Shown here: one piece after another, positions 7,870 to 13,637 of the stretch | How positions within the stretch are numbered: the stretch's first letter is position 1 | How the letters are laid out: every line of letters starts with the position of its first letter | Source of the DNA: CAYZXK01 sp964482395 | Lineage (GTDB): Bacteria; Planctomycetota; Phycisphaerae; UBA1845; Fen-1342 | Length of the DNA: 17,764 nucleotides | NCBI GenBank assembly: GCA_964482395.1 | Contig: CAYZXK010000191.1 | Location: 1-17,764, forward strand | Direction of reading: 5' to 3' | Translations under genes and position numbers: made by a program | Notes under the pieces: generated by a model | Databases searched by the model: none | Seen by the model: only the letters and a program-made list of their open reading frames with translations | What the model was told of the DNA's origin: nothing

Positions 7870-9495
7870 TCAGGCGTCCGGCGACAGATGAACCTGCCCG
7901 TCCACTACGCATCCCAGGATTCGGGCGTGCGGAAGGTCGGCGGGCGGGGTCCGATACGGGTCTTGGCCCCAGATGGTCAGGTCGGCCGGGGCGTCAACCG
8001 CGATTGTGCCGACCGGTTCAGCCGCCCCGATGGCGGCCGCCGCCCCGCGCGTAAACATGTTGATCGCTTCGCGCACGGTCACACGTTGCCGGGGGAACCA
8101 TCCTCCAGGCGGCTGACCCTGGTGGTCAACTCGTGCCGTGGCGGCAAACAGGCTTCGACGCGGGTCGATCGGCTCGACCGGGACGTCAGATCCGCCCGCC
8201 AGCGTGACGCCGAGATCCAGCAGTTGCCGGAAGGCGAAGGCATGCTGCCGGGCGTGCGGCCAGTGCCGATCGGCATTGGCGATGTCGCCCAGCAGATGAC
8301 AGGGCTGCACCGAGGCCACAATGTTCGCCCGGGCCATTCGGCGTGCGTCTGCCGGGCGAACGCACTGGGCGTGCTCGATCCGGTGCGGCAGAGGCACAGC
8401 TCCCGACCCGCCCGCCGCAACGATAGCGTCAACGGCTTCGTGCACTGCTCGATCTCCGATGGCGTGAATCCAGCACGCCCAGCCGTTCCGGGCGGCCCGC
8501 GCCACCGCAGCTTTCAGGTCCGCCCCCGCTACTACCGGCACGCCACGGTAGCGCCTCCTTCCCGGGTACGGCTCGAACATGTACGCCGTCTGGGAGCCGA
8601 GCGCCCCGTCGGCGAAGATTTTCACCGCGCCTAGGCGAAACCAGTCGTCGCCGAAACCGCTTCGCAGCCCAAGGTCCACAGCACGATCCAGGTCTGCCAG
8701 TTGGATGGCATGGACTACCCGAAGCCCGAGGCGCCGCTCGGCATGGTGGCGTTGGAGATGAATCAGCGACGGTCCGTCGTCCATGCAGTGCACGCCGACG
8801 ATGCCATGCTGCCACGCCTGTCGATATGCGTCATCCAGGGCCCGGTCGACCAACTGTTTAGCGTCGGGATCGGTACGTAGCGCGAGTTCCCGCAGCGGGT
8901 CAGGCAGAAGATCGACCGCCGCCTCCTGAACGATGCCGGTCGGCCGGCCGCGAGCGTCCCGCAGGTAGCGCCCGCCGGCCGGGTCCGCAGTGTGGCGGCT
9001 GATTCCAGCCCGTTTCATCGCCGCAGTGTTGAGCCAAGCAGTGTGTCCGTCCCGGCTGCGGACCAGCACCGGTCGATTCGGCACCACCCGATCCAAGTCC
9101 GCCGCGGACGGCAGACCGCGCTCCCAGCGGTTGTGTTCAAAACCACGGGCGAGAATCCAATCGCAGCCGGGGTTGCGCCTGGCACGCGCGTAGATTGCGC
9201 TCAACACGGCGTTGAGAGAAGGCAACGCGGACACGTCCAGCACGAGGTGGCGTCCCAGAGCCCAGTAAAAAAAATGCGTGTGGCAATCCACCAGGCCGGC
9301 GGTAACGAATGCGTGCGGCAGTTCCAGCAGCCGTGAGTTCCGGCCACGCAGAGACCGGATCTGGCGTTGAGAACCCACGGCCAATATTCGACCTTTTCCG
9401 ATCGCCAGCCCATGGAGCTGACCGGCAGAGCCCGGCGGTCGACCGGCCAGTCGGACAATAATGATCAGTTCCACGGTGGGTTTCGCAGCAGGCAC
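7870..9495 (-). CDS. YtcJ-like metal-dependent amidohydrolase (Amidohydro_3)
   Basis: The 541-residue product is of the usual length for the YtcJ-like branch of the amidohydrolase superfamily, TIM-barrel enzymes that hydrolyse C-N or related bonds. The metal site is readable: HTH at 72-74, a candidate bridging Lys292 in VKIFADGALGSQ, His344 in IHAIGDRA, His375 in RIEHAQ, and Asp437 in GGSDVPV. The C-terminus closes with the typical GTIAVDAPADLTIW strand pair. There is no signal peptide, so it should be cytoplasmic. The true substrate is unknown for most of this branch. The start used is GTG 9495; a second GTG seven codons later is equally possible, and neither has a clear ribosome binding site. 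It is the first gene of a pair with the ROK kinase. Confidence 0.88.
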   Translation of the reverse strand: MPAAKPTVELIIIVRLAGRPPGSAGQLHGLAIGKGRILAVGSQRQIRSLRGRNSRLLELPHAFVTAGLVDCHTHFFYWALGRHLVLDVSALPSLNAVLSAIYARARRNPGCDWILARGFEHNRWERGLPSAADLDRVVPNRPVLVRSRDGHTAWLNTAAMKRAGISRHTADPAGGRYLRDARGRPTGIVQEAAVDLLPDPLRELALRTDPDAKQLVDRALDDAYRQAWQHGIVGVHCMDDGPSLIHLQRHHAERRLGLRVVHAIQLADLDRAVDLGLRSGFGDDWFRLGAVKIFADGALGSQTAYMFEPYPGRRRYRGVPVVAGADLKAAVARAARNGWACWIHAIGDRAVHEAVDAIVAAGGSGAVPLPHRIEHAQCVRPADARRMARANIVASVQPCHLLGDIANADRHWPHARQHAFAFRQLLDLGVTLAGGSDVPVEPIDPRRSLFAATARVDHQGQPPGGWFPRQRVTVREAINMFTRGAAAAIGAAEPVGTIAVDAPADLTIWGQDPYRTPPADLPHARILGCVVDGQVHLSPDA

Positions 9496-9503
9496 GGCGC
9501 GGG

Positions 9504-9533
9504 ATTATCGGCCGGAATTCAGGCCAGCGCCAA
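9504..9533 (-). promoter_or_regulatory. Candidate proximal promoter of the amidohydrolase operon
   Basis: Read on the - strand, TTGGCG (9533-9528) and GATAAT (9509-9504) are 18 bases apart and match consensus at four and five of six positions. The predicted start site near 9497 is only two bases before the GTG at 9495, so the mRNA would be leaderless or, with the second GTG at 9474, have a leader of about 23 nt. The absence of a Shine-Dalgarno sequence fits this. Confidence 0.4.
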
Positions 9534-9559
9534 GTCGGGCAGCGACCGGGAAAGCAGGG

Positions 9560-9642
9560 AAAAAAAAGAAGGAGCAGGCTGCGACGACCGGGGTGTTCGG
9601 GCCGAAGGGAGGGGGGAGGCCGCCGCTTATTACGCCTGCTCC
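9560..9642 (-). terminator. Intrinsic terminator upstream of the amidohydrolase operon
   Basis: This is the hairpin of the preceding entry seen as a terminator: a GC-rich 18-pair stem interrupted by one internal loop, followed by TTC and eight T residues on the - strand. No - strand gene lies upstream that would need it, so its only obvious transcript is the short one from the promoter at 9658-9686. Confidence 0.6.
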
Positions 9643-9651
9643 CTTTGCTTT
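9560..9651 (-). ncRNA. Candidate ~92-nt small RNA or attenuated leader ending in an intrinsic terminator
   Basis: A predicted start near 9651 on the - strand gives a transcript that folds almost at once. The outer stem is GGAGCAGGC (9642-9634) with GCCTGCTCC (9579-9571), nine perfect pairs. The inner stem is GCGGCGGCC (9626-9618) with GGTCGTCGC (9589-9581), nine pairs including two G-U. A 7-by-1 internal loop (GTAATAA against A) separates them, and the apical loop is 28 nt with a possible TTCG/CGAA mini-stem. TTCTTTTTTTT (9570-9560) follows directly. This is an intrinsic terminator placed a few bases after a strong promoter. It is either a stand-alone small RNA or a leader that controls read-through into the amidohydrolase genes. 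I recognise no known family. Confidence 0.5.
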
Positions 9652-9657
9652 CAGCTT

Positions 9658-9686
9658 ATTATAGCGTGCAACTACCGTTCCGTCCA
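9658..9686 (-). promoter_or_regulatory. Strong sigma70-type promoter for the candidate small RNA / leader
   Basis: On the - strand, TGGACG (9686-9681) and a perfect TATAAT (9663-9658) are separated by exactly 17 bases. The -35 box matches consensus at four of six positions. The predicted start is near 9651. Two A6 tracts lie upstream at about -57 and -68 relative to the start. Confidence 0.65.
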
Positions 9687-9951
9687 GAGGATTTCATCTG
9701 GCACGTATTTTTTCGTAGTTTTTTCCGCGGCCGGCTCAGTTGCGTGTGTTATCTCCCACAACCCTGCGCCAATTCTCGCACGCCCGACCGCCCAGCCACG
9801 GCTGCTCAACCGGCAACTTGATTCCACGGTTGATAATCTTTAGAGTGCCTGACAGATGCTCGCAGGCAGGTGCCGACCGCAGGTTCCGGGGGGATCCGGC
9901 CAGCCTGAACGCCATCCAGGCCGGCCGGCAAGCGCCGGCCCAGCCTACTTG

Positions 9952-10023
9952 GCCGATGTAGCTCAATGGCAGAGCACAGCTTTCGTAAAGCTGGGGTTGT
10001 GGGTTCAACTCCCACCATCGGCT
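9952..10023 (+). tRNA. tRNA-Thr (anticodon CGU)
   Basis: All four arms fold. The acceptor is GCCGATG (9952-9958) with CATCGGC (10016-10022); the D stem is GCTC with GAGC; the anticodon stem CAGCT/AGCTG surrounds loop TTCGTAA with anticodon CGT at 9984-9986; the T arm is GTGGG, loop TTCAACT, CCCAC. The acceptor and anticodon arm resemble E. coli tRNA-Thr(CGU), which reads ACG. The discriminator base is T (10023), where E. coli threonine tRNAs have A. No CCA is encoded, so CCA must be added by the nucleotidyltransferase. It is a single tRNA, not part of a cluster. Confidence 0.95.
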
Positions 10024-10227
10024 TTATTTTCAGCCCGCCGGGCCCGAGCGAGTCAAGAGCGCTTTCGGCAAGCAGACCGGGGAGGGGATCGCAGCGGGAT
10101 GACCGCGCGGCCCCAGCGTGTCCACCGCGCGGCAGGCCGACTTCCTGTCGGCACTGCGGGCGGGCCGACATATGATCTCGAAAAAGCTCTTGCATAGTGG
10201 CAAGCGCTTCGCGCAAGATTGCACTTG

Positions 10228-10256
10228 TGGTCGGCAGCGACCCGCGAACTTATACT
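10228..10256 (+). promoter_or_regulatory. Weak promoter-like pair just before a terminator
   Basis: TATACT (10251-10256) matches the -10 consensus at five of six positions; TGGTCG, 17 bases upstream, matches -35 at only three. If active, it would make a transcript of about 63 nt that is mostly the terminator hairpin. Confidence 0.25.
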
Positions 10257-10275
10257 GCGGCGTAGTTGCCCGAAA

Positions 10276-10325
10276 GGATGGAAGGTCTGAAGCGCGCCAC
10301 GGCTAGACCTTCCATCCGTCTTTTT
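10276..10325 (+). terminator. Strong intrinsic terminator (13-bp perfect stem)
   Basis: GGATGGAAGGTCT (10276-10288) and AGACCTTCCATCC (10305-10317) are perfect reverse complements around a 16-base loop. GTC and five T residues (10321-10325) follow on the + strand. It probably ends the tRNA-Thr transcript, although it lies 250 bases past the tRNA. On the - strand the stem is followed only by CTTTC, so it would be a weaker stop for the operon that ends at 10402, but it may serve both directions. Confidence 0.75.
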
Positions 10326-10401
10326 CCAGAAACCGGCTGCATAACACGGCCTTTCCACCCCGGCCGGTCGCGAAAGCGAGAAGTGAGAGCGTGGCCCCGG
10401 C

Positions 10402-13400
10402 TCACGGTCGTCGCAGTTCCCCGACCAGCTTGTCCGACCGGACCGTCCCGTCGTGCAGGTTGATGACCAGTTGCTGCCCGGAGTGGACGTCGAACTGCCC
10501 GGTTTGAGTGTCTTCCAGGTAGACCCGGGCTTCGGCCGGCTGGGCCCCGCGCAGCCGGATGCGCCCCTGCTGTCGATTGAACTCGATCCACCCGGCGTGT
10601 ATTTCCCGGACCCGTGAGCCCTGCTGGTCACGCAGGTAGACGCTGCCCGAAGCGGTAAGCGAGGCCAGCCGCAACGGCGCCCTGGTCAGGCCGCCGCCAC
10701 GCTGAAAGCGAGTATCCGTCGGATCGACGATGAACCAACACTCGAGCCGGTCGCAGTCCAGGGTTGCGTTTCGGCTCTGGACCATATCCAGGAGGTCGGG
10801 CTGATCGGCCAGGCGGGGCAGCATCTGGCCCAGATCGACCATGTCGCGTCCGGCCCGATGGATGAAGACCACGCGGTCCTCGAAGACCGCGGTGTCCAGC
10901 CGGTTCGGCCCGTCCTCGCCCAACTTATAGGTCATGCGTCCAGCACAGCGCATGGCGGTCTGGCTGGGACCACGGCTGATCAGGGCGGACGGGACGCCCA
11001 GCAGCTCGCGGGCCGGCTCGGGCTCTTGCAGGCCGTGCCGGTCGGTGATCAGCAGGTCGGTCAGGCCGGTGGTCACGATCTGCCGGTTGACCAGATCGGC
11101 CTCCAAGAGCGGAGCGGATATGCTGGCGTGGATAACCGGCTCCGGGTCGCCCGGCTCAAAGCTCTCGCTGGTCACCAGAGCGTTTTCAGCTACCAGACGC
11201 AGCGGCTCCTTGCGGAGTCGTTCGGCAGGGCCTTCGACCCGCAAAGCGAGCAATTCGTCGCCGGCCGGCGGCGGCTCCTGGCCACCCAGCAGGCGGCGGA
11301 GTTGCCGCCACAACTCTCGCAGCGACGGTTCGGCGGGCGCCGACCGCGTTTCCTCCACGTCCTCCAGGAGCAAAGTCAACGTCTGGCCCTGCAACTGCTC
11401 CTCCCCGGTCCGGGCCAGCACGTCGCCATCAAAGTGGACCGTGTTCCGCCGACCGTCGATCAGCAGGCCGCGGCTGGCGGTCACCACGACCGGGGCGGGC
11501 TGATCGCGTCGTTGACCTTGCAGGCTGCGCTGGGTCTTGAACGACAGACGCGAAGGCCCGTCCACTCGTACAGTCTGAGCCTGGCGATCTAGCTCCACAC
11601 ACTGCCCCCAGACCGTGTACGGCCGGGCATGCACCAGGCCCGGCTGACCGGTCGCTCCGCTGACGCTCGCGGTCGCGAGCTGGTTGATTCCCTCGAAGTT
11701 GGCGAGGATCCTCTGGCCGCGGGCCGCGATCCGGTTATCCGGATCAAGCAGTTCGGCGCCGCCCGAAACGTCGAGTTCCTGAACCACAAACAGCGGCCGT
11801 CCGCCGCGGCTGCCATTCGGCGGCGGGGCCAGCCGGGCCGATATCCGGTTGCCGCGGATGCTCGCCTTGCCCCGCGTAATCGTCACAGCACCAAGTGCAT
11901 CCATCCGGGTCGGGTAGAGTTCGTGATCCTCAGTCAGGCCAAAAGCCAGGTCGAGCCGGACGGCTCCCAGAAGCCCGTCCCCGCTGGTGAGCCTGACCTC
12001 GCCCCAGGCGCTGGCCGCCTCCAGCAGCTCCTCCAGAGACTGTTGACCGCGCCGGGGGTGAAACGTCACATCGAGCTGGTGAGCGGTCAGCTTCTGCCGA
12101 CCCAGGTCGACCTGCACGTCGCCGACGAAGCTGGCGGATTCCAGAGCGTTGGCGTTCATCAGCGGGTCGGACTCTTCCAGCGGCCGCAGGCTGCGGGCCA
12201 GGCGCAACTCGGCCCAGTGCGAACTGCGAACCGAGGACAGACGAGCCCCAAGGCCGGTTCCACGTTGGGAATGCAGCTCGACCTGACCAACCAGCTTTAT
12301 CACCCGAGCGGCCTGATCGACATAGACGCTCTGGGCGCTGGCCGACAATCTCGGGCCCATGGCCAGCTCGACCTGTCCGGTCTCGGCCGGGTAGAGCCAG
12401 ACCCGTTGCTGGTCATCGTGGAAGGCTATTTTGGCGCACCGGACGGTCGCGTCGCCCCGGGTCATGATCACGGGCCGGCCAGTGGCCACCACCCGGCGGC
12501 GATTCGGCTCCTCCGGGCCACAGGGGTCGGCCGGTTCTAGTTGCAAGCGGCCCTGCCAGCGCAGCACCAGCCGATCCCGCGGCTGGGATCCGACCTGACT
12601 GATGGGCTGGGTGGATGGGCCGGTCGACGAGCCTCTCCCCCGCAACAGGCGCTCCGCGCCGCTGGCCACGTCGAACAGCAGCTCCACCTGATCCGCTTCC
12701 AGGCCGCCGATCCGTTCCAAGGCCCGGTACTGCTCAGCCACCACCCCGCCGTCCAGCCGGCAGGTGTACGCCGTCGGCGGACGAAGCGGGCGACGGCGGG
12801 GTCCGCGCCGAGGCCGGTCAGGGGCCGGTTCGGTAGCCGCCGGCCCGCCGGAAGGCGTCCGCTCCAACTGGTCGCTGGCCGCCATACCGAACAGCCCGGC
12901 GGCGGCGTATAAGACGAATTCCTCGCCCTCCGCGATCGACAGAGTTTCGATCCGGTTGTCCGCCTGATTCCAGATCAGGTGCAGACCGCGGCCGCGGACT
13001 TCGAAATCATCGCTGTCGACCGTGACACGACTGTCAGTCTTCAGCTCGCCGATTTCCAGGTCGAACTCCAGGCGGTCGACCGAGACGGTGATGAGGTCCT
13101 CGGGCCGGTCGACAGGTGGCGGGCGGTCGGGTCCCGGGCGACGGTCAACGGTCACGCGGACCTGGCCGTCCAGCCAGCCGTTCCTGGGACGCATCTGGGA
13201 CTGGTCCACCCGCTCCACGCGAATCTGGCCCAGGTCGGCGGTAATGCTGGCCGTCATACCGGTAGTCAGCAGCAGACTGAGTTCGGGGCGCGTCACCCGG
13301 ATTTCATTCTTCGAGCCGGGGACCGGCTGCCAGTCCTGGCAGACGAACATGTCGCGGGGCCGGCCGGTGTGCTCATCGTAACGTCGGAACATGATTTTGC

Positions 13401-13590
13401 CGCCGGCGGGGATCTCCACCGCCTCGCCGACCCGGAGCGGCTGGGTGGCGGACTCATGGCGCCTAGGTAGTTGCTCGAGGGCGGGGCGCTCCGGGCGGGC
13501 CGGCGGCGTGTCCGTGAAGGTCCAATAAATCCACAACAGGACGCCCAGGACAGCCAGCGACGCCACTGCCAGCAGAATGTTGCGAGCCAT
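10402..13590 (-). CDS. Giant LptC/OstA-like lipopolysaccharide-export protein
   Basis: The 1062-residue product has one N-terminal membrane span (about 5-24) with the rest outside the inner membrane. Residues about 50-235 look like LptC: DGQVRVTVDRR, DLITVSVDRLEFDLEIGELKTDSRV and a GRGLHLIWNQADNRIE strand pair. After a Pro/Arg-rich linker (about 245-275), several OstA/LptA-like stretches follow, for example 487-511 (SFVGDVQVDLGRQKLTAHQL), 565-590, 606-632, 700-742 and 978-1025. In known systems LptC takes lipopolysaccharide from LptBFG and passes it to LptA, which bridges the periplasm. LptC is about 190 residues and LptA about 185, so this is far longer. ATG 13590 is preceded by GAGG eight bases upstream; an in-frame start at 14049 would lie wholly in the upstream gene. 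Family call is good, exact role inferred. Confidence 0.7.
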   Translation of the reverse strand: MARNILLAVASLAVLGVLLWIYWTFTDTPPARPERPALEQLPRRHESATQPLRVGEAVEIPAGGKIMFRRYDEHTGRPRDMFVCQDWQPVPGSKNEIRVTRPELSLLLTTGMTASITADLGQIRVERVDQSQMRPRNGWLDGQVRVTVDRRPGPDRPPPVDRPEDLITVSVDRLEFDLEIGELKTDSRVTVDSDDFEVRGRGLHLIWNQADNRIETLSIAEGEEFVLYAAAGLFGMAASDQLERTPSGGPAATEPAPDRPRRGPRRRPLRPPTAYTCRLDGGVVAEQYRALERIGGLEADQVELLFDVASGAERLLRGRGSSTGPSTQPISQVGSQPRDRLVLRWQGRLQLEPADPCGPEEPNRRRVVATGRPVIMTRGDATVRCAKIAFHDDQQRVWLYPAETGQVELAMGPRLSASAQSVYVDQAARVIKLVGQVELHSQRGTGLGARLSSVRSSHWAELRLARSLRPLEESDPLMNANALESASFVGDVQVDLGRQKLTAHQLDVTFHPRRGQQSLEELLEAASAWGEVRLTSGDGLLGAVRLDLAFGLTEDHELYPTRMDALGAVTITRGKASIRGNRISARLAPPPNGSRGGRPLFVVQELDVSGGAELLDPDNRIAARGQRILANFEGINQLATASVSGATGQPGLVHARPYTVWGQCVELDRQAQTVRVDGPSRLSFKTQRSLQGQRRDQPAPVVVTASRGLLIDGRRNTVHFDGDVLARTGEEQLQGQTLTLLLEDVEETRSAPAEPSLRELWRQLRRLLGGQEPPPAGDELLALRVEGPAERLRKEPLRLVAENALVTSESFEPGDPEPVIHASISAPLLEADLVNRQIVTTGLTDLLITDRHGLQEPEPARELLGVPSALISRGPSQTAMRCAGRMTYKLGEDGPNRLDTAVFEDRVVFIHRAGRDMVDLGQMLPRLADQPDLLDMVQSRNATLDCDRLECWFIVDPTDTRFQRGGGLTRAPLRLASLTASGSVYLRDQQGSRVREIHAGWIEFNRQQGRIRLRGAQPAEARVYLEDTQTGQFDVHSGQQLVINLHDGTVRSDKLVGELRRP

Positions 13591-13637
13591 GTTGGTTGCC
13601 TCAATCGCGCTGCCGCATACGCTTCGTAGTCCCCAAC

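Larger units (their letters stand above)
9496..9951. other. Regulatory intergenic region between the amidohydrolase gene and tRNA-Thr
   Basis: I see no believable protein gene in these 456 bases; open frames here give low-complexity, family-less translations. The stretch holds two promoter-like pairs on the - strand, a terminator-like hairpin unit (9560-9642), two A6/T6 tracts (9708-9724), a weak + strand hairpin CCAGA/TCTGG (9684-9701) followed by T runs, a 6-bp stem TGCCTG/CAGGCA (9848-9870), and a perfect 7-bp stem GGCCGGC/GCCGGCC with loop AAGC (9923-9940) just before the tRNA. No clear promoter was found for the tRNA. Confidence 0.6.
10024..10401. other. Non-coding region between tRNA-Thr and the 3' end of the LptC/OstA-like gene
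   Basis: These 378 bases hold no convincing gene. The best small open frame (ATG 10172 to 10306, 44 codons) has no ribosome binding site, runs into the terminator stem and resembles nothing. The stretch holds a promoter-like pair (TGGTCG 10228-10233, 17 bases, TATACT 10251-10256) and the strong terminator at 10276-10325. The rest is featureless to my reading. Confidence 0.5.

Noticed and set aside
9684..9724. + strand intrinsic terminator formed by CCAGA/TCTGG and the following T runs
   Set aside because: The stem has only five pairs, the T run begins six bases later, and no + strand gene lies upstream to be terminated.
9367..9843. + strand open frame of 158 codons across the amidohydrolase start and its upstream region
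   Set aside because: It has no ribosome binding site, overlaps a real gene on the other strand and gives a low-complexity translation through the hairpin unit.
9923..9940. Terminator or repeat element formed by GGCCGGC/GCCGGCC before the tRNA
   Set aside because: No T run follows, and such GCCGGC stems are common by chance in DNA of this composition.
9856..10197. + strand open frames across tRNA-Thr
   Set aside because: They read through the tRNA itself and have no family features.
10172..10306. Small + strand open frame of 44 codons before the terminator
   Set aside because: It has no ribosome binding site, its end lies inside the terminator stem, and the composition is not convincing.
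11629..12912. Long + strand open frames (about 300 and 120 codons) opposite the LptC/OstA-like gene
   Set aside because: They are antisense to a gene with clear domain signals, have no family features, and are expected in high-GC DNA.
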